Of a stretch of DNA of 64,000 bases, positions 11,661-22,700 are shown one piece after another; the stretch's first letter is position 1; every line of letters starts with the position of its first letter. The notes under the pieces are model-generated. The model saw only the letters and a program-made list of their open reading frames with translations. It was not told the DNA's origin and did not search any database. A program made the translations under genes and the position numbers. The DNA comes from Austropuccinia psidii (Eukaryota; Basidiomycota; Pucciniomycetes; Pucciniales; Sphaerophragmiaceae): assembly GCA_023105745.1 (NCBI GenBank), contig JALGQZ010000004.1:39942437-40006436 (forward strand), written 5' to 3'.

Positions 11661-12541
11661 TGTGGTATACCTGTACCAGTTTGGATTAATGGACAAATTA
11701 AGCAGGAATATTTTTCAATTTTCCTTAGGCTTTTCCCAATATATTAGAGTATTCATTTTTTTCAAAATAAATTATAAGAGGGACTAACACCATTAAAACT
11801 CAATAAATTCCTTTTGTTAATAAATGGACTTGACAATTATGATGTGACACCCAAATACACCACCCAGATGATATAAATTTCAAGGGATTGGTTGACCTAA
11901 AGCAATTATTATTTTTTATATATTTTTTATTTCTGAATTTATTTTACTTCAATTTCCTTTAAATATTGTGGGTAGTACAAATCAACAAACATATACTACA
12001 GCACAGAAGGTCCTAGTTACAATGAGGATGCATGGAATTTAATTTCAGGGCAGAGTAATTGGTTATTTAGATGAAAACTAGTCTTTCTATTAATTTTGAG
12101 AGGGAAATGAATATTAAATTTAGAGGGTTAAATCTAGGGAAAGTGTTTAATTCAGGCTTAGGATATCATTGAAACAAGAAAAGTACAGGTGTATTGTATT
12201 CTCTGAATCCTTTGAGGAAGTCTAGCATTACAAAAAGGATTTAAACAAATTTAAAAACTTAGTAATAATTTTATGATTATTACAAGGTGGTCATTCTGAT
12301 GTTAGAAGAAAGAAATTCAACATTTAGGATGTGGAAAGATGGTAAAATGGTGTGAAATGTGAAAGTAAATAGCCTAGGAAGAGGAGATTAGACAGTAGAG
12401 ATATCACAGTGGTATTACAGAAGGTTCAGTGCAAGATTACAGAAGTTTCACAAGGGTGTACTGTATTGCAGTTACAGTTACAGGATACCTGGCTACAGAA
12501 AAAGACAGGATAATACAAGGAAACTATAGTACAGTGGTCAG

Positions 12542-12770
12542 GGAGATAAGAATTCCAGGGCTTTCAATTGATTACATAATCAATGACATCATCAACATGA
12601 ATTGAAACTAGGATTACTAATCATGGAGATAAGGATCCCAGGATACTCAATTGATTACATAATCAATGACATCATCAACACAAATTAAAACTAGGATTAC
12701 TAATCATGGAGATAAGGATCCCAGGAGACTCAATTGATTACATAATCAAATTACATCATTTCCCTGCAAT
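12542..12770 (+). repeat. 83-bp tandem repeat in the LTR, about 2.7 copies
   Basis: Units start at 12542, 12625 and 12708. Each reads GGAGATAAGRATYCCAGG, then CAATTGATTACATAATCA, then ATGACATCATCAACA. The same array sits in the 3' LTR from about 24888. It lies 150-380 bp upstream of the TATA box, where LTR enhancers usually occur, so repeated transcription-factor sites are plausible. Confidence 0.85.
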
Positions 12771-12918
12771 TTCAAGAACTCAATTGAAAATAAAGGTCTC
12801 ATGATCTAACACCACCAAACCTTATTTCATAATACAGGTCACATGTCAAAAACCCAGATTGGAGACCTGAAAAATTCTAAGTACCCTTTTTTTGACACTC
12901 CCATGGAGGCCCCAAAAA

Positions 12919-12928
12919 CTATAAATAG
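12919..12928 (+). promoter_or_regulatory. TATA box of the element A LTR promoter
   Basis: CTATAAATAG followed by a C/T-rich stretch is a strong TATA-type core promoter. It recurs at 25265-25274 in the 3' LTR. The related LTR of element B has ATATAAATAG on the minus strand at 54248-54257. Confidence 0.7.
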
Positions 12929-13044
12929 AGGTCTCCTCCCCCCCTCAATTTCTTTTCCCCATGGCCTAGACAGAGGCTCATCACAAAAATGTAACTTCTT
13001 AATATTTTTTCTGAGGGAAATCCCCTCCATCTCATCCACATTAT

Positions 13045-13640
13045 CCTAATTTTTAGGAATACTCAGTAGCTAAGCTCAGCAGTATAGTTATCCCATCCCT
13101 ATTCCTAAATTTTTCTCAGTAGCTAAGCTCAGTAGCACTGTCTGAGTGATTTATAATTAATAGTAGTTAACATTTGGTCTACTTTAATTCATAAACTCAT
13201 CTCATTGACTATCTCCATCCCATTATTGCTCAGTAGCTAAGCTCAGAAGCACTGTCTGAGTCTTCTTTATATAATTAATAGTAGATAACAGCTGGTCTAC
13301 ATTGATTTAAAAATTAAACTCATTGACTATCCCATTGATATTGTTACCCCATTCCTAAATGCTGCTCATTAGCTAAACTCAGTAGCACTGTCTGAGTGAT
13401 TTATGATTAATAGTAGTTAACAGTTGGTCTAGTTTAATTCATAAACTCATCTCATTGACTACCTCCATTACTAAATCTGCTCAGTAGCCAAGCTCAGAAG
13501 CATTGTCTGGGTTTTTTATAGATAATAGTAGTTAAAAGTTGGTCTACATTATCTTATAAATCCATCCCATTGACAAAGCTCTTTACTCAGTAGCCAAGCT
13601 CAGTAGTAAATTGAACAATAGTAGTGTCTGTTATCCCAGG
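13045..13640 (+). repeat. Degenerate repeats of about 107-135 bp downstream of the LTR TATA box
   Basis: Four to five units begin CTCAGTAGCYAAGCTCAG, followed by AGCACTGTCTGAGT, AATAGTAGTTAACA, TGGTCTA and CTCATTGACTA. They start near 13116, 13230, 13365 and 13481, with partial units on both sides. They repeat in the 3' LTR at about 25405-26000. Lying in the probable R-U5 part, they would be present in the transcript. Confidence 0.8.
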
Positions 13641-14082
13641 TTATCACCATAAAATTATCAAACCCTTAAAAAAATAGTAGTGTTTGTTATTATTATTGAT
13701 CATATTATCAACAGTGTTATCATCAAAATTGGAAATCCCTCAAGGTGTTACTGCTCTCAGTAAAGGAATTAAAAAGTCTTTTCCCAGTTTTATATCTTTA
13801 TTTATTTGTGTTAAGGTTTACTAAGCCATTGTTTCCAGATCAAACAAAGTCTTATAGAGTCTGTTTAGTATAATTTTGTGACTAGCCACCATCAAATAAA
13901 ATAAATTGATTGTGAGCTCAAGTCAAGATGATTCAGCATTTTCAGGAAGGGCAGTTCAGATTATTCTGACACACAAGCGGAGCAAGGGTTACAAGCTTGA
14001 ACAGCAATTCAAAACTGTTCTATTGTAATTTCCCCTTCCAGGTACTGCCTCATTTATCCCACACAAGAGGAGTTCCCACATC

Positions 14083-14100
14083 TGGTGTCCCAACAGTGGC
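14083..14100 (+). other. Primer-binding site candidate of element A
   Basis: Two bases after the LTR comes TGGTGTCCCAACAGTGGC. It begins with TGG as expected for pairing to a tRNA 3' CCA end. Which tRNA would match cannot be told from this window. Confidence 0.55.
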
Positions 14101-14179
14101 ATGCAGAAAAGAATAAAATTCAGACATTATTCAGCTTGATCTTAAAACAATAAAATTAACCAAATAAATAAAATCAAAA

Positions 14180-16800
14180 ATGGAAACAAATAAAACTGTC
14201 AATCAAAACTCATCATCAAATAACTCACCATCATCTAATCCATCATCATCATCCTCATATCATTATTATTATCCACTTAAAACCTCAACACCCACTGGTC
14301 AAGAATCTCAAGTAGAATATAGTAATCTTATCCCAACACCAAAGACAGAAGAAAAGGAAAGGCAGAAGATAAGGAAGTTCTTCTTCAATCTCATTCAAGA
14401 ATCAAGAAAAGGAACAAATAAATCAAAGGAGCTACAAGGAAAGTATTATAAAGTAGAAATGGATCAACAATAACCCTCAAATTTACCACCATTACCACCT
14501 GAGGATACTGGAGCAAACAGTATGCTGAGGAAAGTGAAGAAGAAGATCAAACTGTACAGATTCAGAGTTTTATGAAGCAAATACAGGATATATTATCAAA
14601 TCAAAGTAAAAAGAAGGGAAAGAGAAGAGGTTCTACATCTTATACACCTGGAGGAATCCCTAGCGAGCCAACACTACCAAGGCATGTAAGACCAGAAGAG
14701 TCACCATCATCACCTTCACCTGGACCTAGAGCTACATCCACTCCAGCAACAGAACACAGACCTCAAACCCATCAAAGCAGAGCATTCTTCTCCACAGCTA
14801 CAAGTCCAAGTCCCTTGCAACATCAAATACTCAGACAGGAAAGGCCTGTTGTTAAAATAAAAGCTAAAGATTATAACCTAAACTTCAATGGAGAAGAAGT
14901 AGAAAAATTTATCAGCAAAGTAGAAAGGATAGCTCAGATTGGAGGAGCTAGAGAAGGAGATTTAGCAATGCAGATGGCATTTTGAACAACTGATTCAAAA
15001 ATTGGTGATTCCATAGAAGCTATGCCAGGCTATGAAGAAGGAAACTGGAGCCAACTCAAGAAGGGTCTCATTACTAAATGGGGAAGAGTTGAGCCAGAAA
15101 GAAGCTATAGAAAGGACTCACTTATCAATTTATTCAATGATACTCATGATGCAGGAGGAATTAGTACTCTCTCACAATATAAAAGGTTTATAGTGGAGTA
15201 TGAAACTATCATTACTTATCTTCTTAGATATAAATATATTCCTCAAGAAAATATGTTTCATGAAGATTTGTTTGACTGTCTCTCTGCAGACATAAATGGA
15301 GCTGTCAGTAAAGAAATGATAAAGGAGAATGTCATGGTTAGAGCAGAAGATGGAGGATATCTAATACTACCAATGAGGATCTTGAAGAAGTACATTGAAC
15401 AGGAATTGGAAGCAAGGATATTAGTCACTAAAAGACTTTCACCTCCAAGAATATCTGAACAAAAAGAATCAAAAAATAAGGAAAGAAGGGTTCAATTCAA
15501 GGAAGAGATACTTCCAGGAATGCAAGAAGCCCTCAAGAAAATGAAAGAACTTACAAAAACCCTAAAAGAACAAAGGGAAGTAGTCAAATATGAAGCACCT
15601 GCTGAAAATGAAGATGTCAAAAAGTTCATGGATCAATTAAATGAATTAACTAATGTGGCTACACCCCAAAAGAAAATAATTAATAACCCTCAGTCAAACA
15701 ATCAAGTATTCAGACAAAGAGATAATGTTGCTCCACCACCAAACAGAAGTGTACCCTATGTTCCAGCACAGAATGTACCAAAGTTTGCTGTTAAATGTTG
15801 CTATTGCATGGAAGAAGGTCATTCAGTTGGAAGATGTACTGAATTAGTGGAGGATCAAAACAAGAAATGGAATGCAAGAAGCCCTCAATAAAATGAAATA
15901 ACTTACAAAAACCCTAAAAGAACAAAGGGAAGTAGTCAAATATGAAGCACCTGCTGAAAATGAAGATGTCAAAAAGTTCATGGATCAATTAAATGAAATA
16001 CCTAATGTGGCTACACCCCAAAAGAAAATAATTAATAACCCTCAGTCAAGCAATCAAGTATTCAGACAAAGAGATAATTTTTTTCCTCCACCAAACAGAA
16101 GTGTACCTTATGTTCCAGCACAGAATATACCAAATTTTACTGTTAAATGTTACTATTGCATGGAGGAAGGTCATTCAGTTGGAAGATGTACTGAACTAGT
16201 GGATGATCAGAACAAGAAATGGGTTATCAGACAAGGTTTCAATTATTTATATCCCAACTGGGAAAGGGTCCCCAATGATGTAAAATTTCACCAAAATATT
16301 TAGTTAGGGAATTTCAGAAGGAACAAGAGGAACTCAAAAGAAAGTTCGAGGAAAAGAACAAAAGAAAAAAGAAAAGTCAACTGCTTTTATATCAATGGAT
16401 AATTGGGGTGATTGGGAACCACCATGAATTTCAACAGGATTAGAAGAACCCCTTGGGTATGCTTATGGTTTAAGGAACACAAAGCAAAGGATTGAAAATC
16501 AAGAGAAATCTAGGGCTCAACCCCTTCCCTCAAAAGAGACTATTCAACCCAAAGACACTATAAAGAAGAAAACTATTATTCCTGGTGGATTCGTTGAAGA
16601 AGAAGAAGCTGAAGAAGAAAAGGTAATAATACCTACAAAATATAAATCATCAAAACCAGAAGAGGTTGTTAAACCACCAGAACCAACCCAACCTAGGCTT
16701 ACTGCACCAGCTAAAGAGAAGTAGATTTATAATAATTCTCTAATAAAACTACCAAAGATGGAAGTAAACAAAAAGCCTTTAATAGAAGAATAAGGATCAA
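14180..16800 (+). pseudogene. Gag of element A, with duplicated zinc-knuckle segment
   Basis: The first ATG after the primer site is at 14180 and opens an Asn/Ser/Pro-rich N-terminus. A stop at 14471 and a frame change lead to the frame 14572-15891. That frame is interrupted only by TGA at 14983-14985, where element B has TGG. The capsid-like part (PGYEEGNWSQLKKGLITKWGR to LFDCLSADINGAVSKEMIK) is highly alike in B. The nucleocapsid carries CCYCMEEGHSVGRC (C-X2-C-X4-H-X4-C). A 352-bp tandem duplication then repeats the end of Gag in another frame, giving a second knuckle, CYYCMEEGHSVGRC. From 16290 on, the match to B's Gag C-terminus (acidic, Lys-rich) continues through frameshifts. Expected role: particle assembly and RNA binding. 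Confidence 0.85.
15519..16222 (+). repeat. 352-bp direct tandem duplication inside gag
   Basis: Unit 1 is 15519-15870 and unit 2 is 15871-16222; both start AATGCAAGAAGCCCTCAA and end CAAGAAATGG. Because 352 is not a multiple of three, the second unit is read in a different frame and the first frame stops at 15891. Element B has one copy only, so the duplication is particular to A or its close kin. Confidence 0.93.
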
Positions 16801-17460
16801 TAATTGAAAAAGTCATGAAGAAGGTCATGGATCAGAAAATTAACCTCACCCTAGAAGAAATAGTCTCAATCTCACCCAAGCTTATGCAAATATTAAAATT
16901 TCTCTCAGATAAAGAAAGGAAATAATTAATGTCTCTTAAATCAATCAATAGTCAGGAGCAAACAACCACTCAAGAAATAATCATTCAAGATAAAATGCAT
17001 TACTCTTGTACCCTTGGGATGATTGAAGTCTCATTTGGGCAAGAAGGACATATAGTCAAAGCACTAGTAGATACTGGAGCTGAACTCAATATAATACCAG
17101 AAGTGGAATCCATAAAAGCAAGACTACCAATGAGGGTTCTGAACATGAGACTTAGAGGTATTGCAGGTCACAGCACAGCAATTGTGGGATTATCAGAAAA
17201 TACTATCCTTGTCTTACCATCTGGTGATGAAAGAAGAATTCACTTCTTTGTAGCCAGAGGTGCTGTTCACACAGTCATTGGAAGACCTTTCCTTGCTGAT
17301 AATGGTATTAGACTTTAACACTCTCAACAACAAGGAGAAATTCTTAGCTATAAAGAATCTGATGAAAGAAGATTATGCATACCAATATGTACACCTGAAT
17401 CAAAAGGATGGCACACAGGACCACCCAGAGGAATGGAAATGTGTAACATGGCTAGAATAA
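16801..17460 (+). pseudogene. First retropepsin domain (PR1) of element A
   Basis: The frame reads MKKVMDQKIN, then after a TAA near 16923 runs open at 16929-17318 with the retropepsin core. This comprises KALVDTGAELNIIPE (catalytic D-T-G), the flap-like LRGIAGHS, and VIGRPFLADNGIRL, matching the I-G/I-L-G..FL landmark. A stop at 17316-17318 ends it where element B reads on (LAHFGQQGEI). The catalytic triplet is intact here, whereas B has D-A-G. This protease would mature Gag. It follows Gag directly, as in Ty3-type elements, but no RT follows. Confidence 0.85.
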
Positions 17461-18813
17461 CAGAACTGAAAAATGAAGGACAGAAATCAAAATCACCCCT
17501 CAAGAAAGTTAAATTTGATACTGAAGAAAAAAATAACTAAAGTAGCAAGAAAATAAATGAATCAAAATATCATTTGAAAAAAGATGAACCTGAACAAATT
17601 GAATCATTATTAGCATCTTCACAGGGAATTAGCAGCCTAGAAAATAATGACCCTCTTCTCCATCTAAAATTTAAAAACACTCATAGCTCTAACATGGAAG
17701 CTTCCACTATTCAAGTGGAACCAGTACAAAAGAAAGGCTTAAAGCCAAAACAGCTATTTATAAGTGTTTCAAATAAATATGGAAAGAATGGTAATTATTG
17801 GGAGAAAAAAAGGATGCAGTCTCTAATGAGGAATACTCTAATGCTTCAAAAGTAAAAGGGTCCTCCAAAATCAAAATATATTTTCAAAAATTATTTCTAA
17901 AATAACCAATAATCATAAATCTCAAGCTCACTGGGACTTTCAATGCCCTGGAACTCAACCAACCATTACAGAAGAAATCAATCCAACTAAAATTCAAAAT
18001 ATTATTACTACACCTGAAGTGGAACCAAAAGAATAAAATTTAGAAACCAATTTATCAGAGGAAGAATCAATTAAAACTCAAGAGCCTCTGGACCTAGACC
18101 AAGTAATCAAAAAGTTAAATTTTATGGAATTGGAAATGAACACCAATACAGAAACCACTGATAGTGAAAATTCTCAAAATAATACCTTTGCTAATTTGTC
18201 ACCCAATTCTGGATCAAAATCAGTAATATATATTAGAATAGGATGGGAAGAATACCCTGTTATGGCTTTTTTGGATCAAACCTTAGAATATAACTGCATA
18301 CCTCTTAAAATGGCAGCAGCAATTCGGATTAGGAAAGTATCAAAGAAAATAAAAAATGAAGATAAGAAGTTCAACAAGAAGATCATGAAAAGAGTTCAAG
18401 TTGTCTTACCTACTAATGAAACACTGTACTTAAGATTCATGGTGGAGGGAAATTCAAGCCACATAGTCTTGGGCAAAGACTTTTGTGATTATTTAAATTG
18501 GCATCAATTATTGAATCCAATATCCTCAATCTATGAAGAAGAAGAATCAAATCAAAGTCCAAAATCATTCAATCAAGGTTCATCAGCCTTAAAAGATACC
18601 AATCAATCTGCAGAGGACCTATATGAAGGAATGAAAGTGTTTAGTATAGGAATAATGGACTTTACCCAACAAGATTTCCATGAAATGATGACTAGAAGAG
18701 AAGGATCTCCTTATACTTCTTCAAGCCCTCTTACACCATTGGATGAAGAAGAACCATTTACCTTAGGAGACCTACTTCATGACGAATATTTCAATATGGG
18801 AGAAATTAATTAA
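17461..18813 (+). pseudogene. Linker and second, degenerate retropepsin-like domain (PR2) of element A
   Basis: 17574-17855 and the following broken stretch are a Glu/Ser-rich linker that aligns with element B (for example EVEPVQKKGLKPKQL). The frame 18124-18813 then has a second retropepsin-like layout. It has VIYIRIGWEEYPVMAFLDQT (a D-Q-T where D-T/S-G is expected), and about 55 residues later VEGNSSHIVLGKDFCDYLNW, the landmark I-V-L-G-x-D-F. The third catalytic-loop residue is changed, so activity is doubtful. B has the same domain with N-P-S. An acidic tail follows. It could be a structural pseudoprotease in the particle. Confidence 0.7.
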
Positions 18814-19075
18814 GAAGAATATCCCATACCTCAAGCAGTTCTTCAGCCAGGCCTTCAACAAAGCTTTGATGTGGACCCAGAACTTACTACATCAAATATT
18901 TTAACTCCAGAGTTTACTAGTGGTCCAAAGAAAGAACACTCCGAAAATAAAAATTATGTTCAAACCCACTCACCATCTATAAATTCCTTGATACAGGAAA
19001 TCCAATCAAACTGCTCATTACCAAAAAAAACATGTTAAAGATACAAATGAAACATCATTAGTAAAAGATGATGTT

Positions 19076-19798
19076 ATGTTTACGGAAATCTTTGAAGAGC
19101 CATTACCAACCCTTGAACAGTTAATTTTTGGGGAATACTTCAATAATGATCAAAATCCCAATAAAAACCTGGATACCCCTCAAATTCAAAATTTATCTTT
19201 GGAAAGCCCCACTTTTGATAACAGCCAAAATATACCTGGCCAGAATAATTCACCAGGAGACATATGCAGTTTAGAATATGAGGATTTATCCCATATTTAT
19301 AGCTTTGTAAGGGATACCCAAGGATTATCACCACCTTCAGTAATCTCTCTTGATAAAGACCCAAATAAAAATCCTACAGAACAATCAAAACCTTTATCAA
19401 AGAAGAGTCATATTCAAAACAAACCATTAAAATCAATTCTGAAAAAACCCACTAAATTCTTTGATAAAAAAGATAAAATTAAGGAAGAAAATTCTGATTT
19501 TATTCAAAATGAAAAGGAAGCTTATAAATTGCAGACAATAGAGTTTCCAAAATGCAGAAATAAAAGGAAATTGAGAAAAACCCAGATAAATGGGAATTTT
19601 ACACCAAAGAATGTTAAAGTAGATTTTGAATTCACTTTAAGTATGGAGGAATACATCAACAAGAGAATTTCTATGGACCAAAGAAGAATAAAAGGGGAAA
19701 TTCTCAGCTGTTTGAATAAATTCCTTAACAAAACAAATACCAAACCAAAGATGAGAAAAAGAAATAAAAGAGTTAAATATAAATTCAAGTCATGTTAA
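19076..19798 (+). pseudogene. C-terminal acidic and basic tail of the element A polyprotein
   Basis: The frame of 240 codons starts acidic (FEEPLPTLEQLIFGEYFNN), turns Pro/Ser-rich and ends strongly basic (KPKMRKRNKRVKYKFKSC). The gap 18814-19075 is the same region with stops, so this is the tail of the preceding polyprotein and not a separate gene. Element B has a corresponding basic tail on the minus strand down to 59529. No RT or integrase motif is present. The basic end might bind nucleic acid. The function is unknown. Confidence 0.55.
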
Positions 19799-20489
19799 TT
19801 CTGACTTATTACTTAACTCAATTTTTGTCTTTTTTTTCTTTTACTTCTTTATGATTATCTTACTTTAAATTCTGATATTATTTTATTTTTATGTTAATTT
19901 ACTTATTTATTCATTTTCTTTTAATTTTAATTTCTATTTTATATCATTTTTGATTTATTATTCTAGTTTAAGTTATAAATGAATCTATCCATATTGTTTT
20001 TTATTTATTTATTGATAACTTTTTTTAATTACTTTTTAATTGATTCATTTGTTTTTTTTATGATTCATTTTATAAGCTATTTTGTAACTTATATTTTATT
20101 TCACTCTATTTATTTTACTTTCAGTTTATTTTTGATTTTTTATTTTTATTATTATTTTTTTGATTTTTTTCTTATTCTATTTTTTTAAGCTTAAAAACTT
20201 AAGTCTCTCTCTCACATATTCATTTTAGGGGGGGCACAATTTTTTTTATAAACAATTTTTTATTTTTTTTTATTCCTTTTAATCTTTTTCTATCTGATAT
20301 CCAAAAAATAAAAAATAATAAAAATAAAATATATATATATATATATATATATAACAATAAATATATAATATATAAATAATAATAAAAAAACATTTATTTT
20401 TTATTTTTTATTTTTTTTCCATTTCCATTATTATAACTAAAAAAAAATGCGGATTGCCAAATTGTAAACAGGCAGGAATATCAATCAAT
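19799..20489 (+). other. AT-rich noncoding stretch after the element A polyprotein
   Basis: Mostly T-rich then A-rich sequence with a run of TA repeats near 20331-20353 and a G tract (TTTTAGGGGGGGGCACAATT) near 20225. A comparable TTTGGGCACAGTTTT lies at the matching place in element B on the minus strand near 59150. I see no gene. Confidence 0.6.
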
Positions 20490-20930
20490 ATTAGCCATCT
20501 AAAAAAAACTTACTGTATCATATGGCAATACCAGTGAAGAAAGACAGGACTGAATGGAGTTGCGGATTATTTGGTGCTCCTGTTGGAAGGAGAAGGAGCT
20601 AGGCAATCGAATAAGGAAAACTCCCTCCATGTGGTGATGCAGATTGTTCATCTCATGATCAAATAAGCAAAAATAGTAGGTGAAATTGGCTTGCAATTCT
20701 TGTTTGTGATGGTTGAGAGGACCAGAGGCAATAGTAGGTCAAGGAGAGGTCGTTGTGGAAGGTGCACTTTGGGAACCAGCTTGATTTCAATGGAATTCAG
20801 GGCCGGTGGCAAATCGAAAGGCTGATGATGAAGGTGGCCAGCAATCAGGTCAATGGGAGTAGGATCGGGGTGTTCGGAGTAGGCTTGAAGGTTGAACGTG
20901 GGAAAGCCATTTGATAACAAAATAAAACAA
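20490..20930 (-). pseudogene. Antisense unrecognised gene, decayed copy in element A
   Basis: On the minus strand this segment is homologous to the exon at 58061-58624 of element B, spread over two frames. Matches are LNSIEIKLVPKVHLP against LNPLAKKFIPVTISP, then LQANFTYYFCLFDHEMNN against LQAKFLFSFELFRDEMAN, then LHHHMEGVFLIR against LHEAVVLLIRT, and finally LHWYCHMI against LHWYNQME. Both end in a splice donor after that block (here ACA-GTAAGTTTTT near 20512). GC content is clearly above the surroundings. In both elements it runs opposite to gag and sits between the polyprotein and the 3' LTR. The product is unknown. Frameshifts and a TGA indicate that this copy is dead. Confidence 0.72.
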
Positions 20931-22154
20931 TAATTAATCTCATCAAGGCCTAGGATAACGCAATGTCAACCATGGCTACAATGGATGATTTCAAGACAGA
21001 ATGGCATGGTTATAAAAAAAGCAGGCAAAGGGAGCAGATGAATATAATATAAAAAAAGAGACTTATTGACAAGGATATTATATATAAAAAAAGGGGGAAA
21101 TACAACAATTGTCAGCTGATCATTTACAATAAGTAAAAGGAAGAAAGATAAAAGAAGGTGTGACTCACCTGGCAACTAATTAAAGAAAAAAAAACATGCC
21201 ACTCTTCATTCCCGAAGAGTGGCAAAACCATAAACCTAAAAAAAAAGAAGAAGAGATCATCAGCTGATCTAAAATAAATAACATAAATAAATTAAAAATT
21301 AAAAAAAGAAAAAAACAGTGTACCTAGCAACAGATTTGATCAGCGAGGGAATAAAACGGAACACCACTTTTCAATTGTGAAGAGTGGCTCAATACAATCT
21401 ATAAAAAAAAAAATTATTTAATTAATATTTGAAAAAAATCTAATTAAAAATATATTATTATTATTTAATTTAAAAAAAATATAAAAAAAAGAAAAAATAA
21501 TAAAAAATACAAAAAAAAATAAATAATAATAAAAAAAAAAGACGACAACAACAACGACAACAAAATACAAAGCGCGGGTGGCTTTGGGGAGCAACAATAC
21601 AGGTCAGCTGTGCGGCTGCACAACTGAATGCATATTCAATACCAAAAATGCCTTGCCGCTATTTTGGTATTGACATTTATTTTTTTAATTTAATGCTTTT
21701 TTTTAAAAAATAAAATAAATTAAAAAAAACAATAATTATTTAATTCAATTAAAAGAAAAAAAGGAGAATAAAAAAAAATAAATTAAATTAAATTGAATTA
21801 AGACTAAAATAACAATATAAAAAATAATCTAAATTAAAAAAAATTCAATTAAATTAGTATTAAAAAAAAGTAATTCAAATTCAAAAAAATTAAAATAAAA
21901 ATAAAAATTAATCAAAAAAATTTCAAATAAAAATTCAATTAAATTAATATTGAAAAGAAGATCAAATAAATTAAAAAAAATAAATAAATTAAATTCACTT
22001 AAAATTTAAAAAAAAAGAAAAAATAATAATAATAATAATAATGATAATAATAATAATTAAAAATAATAAAAAAAGAAATAAATTAAATTAAAAATAAAAT
22101 TCAAGACAAAGAAATAATCAATAATGAATAAATCAATTACAGAATTATATTAAA
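20931..22154. other. AT-rich noncoding DNA with islands of higher GC in element A
   Basis: No convincing gene. Two short related islands (about 21190-21240 and 21355-21400) share CACTCTTC...GAAGAGTGGC motifs, including the palindromic CACTCTTCATTCCCGAAGAGTG. A GC-richer piece at 21541-21680 corresponds in position to the start region of the antisense gene in element B. The rest is A/T homopolymer-like sequence. Confidence 0.5.
21636..21673. repeat. 12-bp inverted repeat (hairpin) in element A
   Basis: TCAATACCAAAA (21636-21647) and TTTTGGTATTGA (21662-21673) are perfect complements around a 14-base loop. A weaker hairpin, TGTGC-GGCT-GCACA, lies just left at about 21610-21623. Element B has a different 15-bp stem at the matching place (57380-57415). 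Confidence 0.8.
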
Positions 22155-22526
22155 TTAATTAATTAAATAAAAAATAAAATAAAAAATAAAATAAAAAATA
22201 AAATTAAAAATAAAATTAAAAATGAAATAAAAAATAAAATAAAAAATAAAATAAAAACTAAAATAAAAAATAAAATAAAAAATAAAATAAAAAATAAAAT
22301 AAAAAATAAAATAAAAAATAAAATAAAAAATAAAATAAAAAATAAAATAAAAAATAAAATAAAAAATAAAATAAAAAATAAAATAAAAAATAAAATAAAA
22401 AATAAAATAAAGAATAAAATAAAAAATAAAATAAAAAATAAAATAAAAAATAAAATAAAAAATAAAATAAAAAATAAAATAAAAAATAAAATAAAAAATA
22501 AAAGGATAAAAGCTTTTCTGCACCAT
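22155..22526. repeat. 12-bp AT minisatellite
   Basis: About thirty copies of a 12-base unit (ATAAAAAATAAA) with few interruptions. The long minus-strand open frame across it is only the translation of this repeat (Phe-Ile-Phe-Tyr) and is not a gene. Confidence 0.95.
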
Positions 22527-22578
22527 TTAATAAATAAAAAATATTTAAATATTTTTTATATTAAAATATTTTTTTATT

Positions 22579-22591
22579 AAATGGAGAGGGG
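22579..22591 (+). other. Internal polypurine-tract-like motif
   Basis: AAATGGAGAGGGG closely matches the terminal polypurine context of this family (AAATGAAGGGGGGG before the 3' LTR here; AAATGGAGAGGGGG in B). It is followed by TTGAAACCC, which can fold back on the G run. B has two internal copies. Confidence 0.55.
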
Positions 22592-22700
22592 TTGAAACCC
22601 TTCTAGCTCTCAACATTTCCAGAACAAAATGATACAACAAAAAACAATAATAATAATAATAATAATAAAGATCAGAAACAACAATAATCAAGCAAAATTT

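Larger units (their letters stand above)
11661..14080 (+). repeat. 5' LTR of element A
   Basis: It begins TGTGGTATACC and ends TTCCCACA, and is nearly identical to 23947-26428. The main difference is a segment of about 61 bp near 24341-24402 that only the 3' copy has. It contains an 83-bp tandem repeat, a TATA box and a series of repeats of about 115 bp (listed separately). Confidence 0.95.

Noticed and set aside
22155..22526. Long minus-strand open frame of Phe, Ile and Tyr, looking like a membrane protein
   Set aside because: It is the translation of a 12-bp AT minisatellite and has no coding character.
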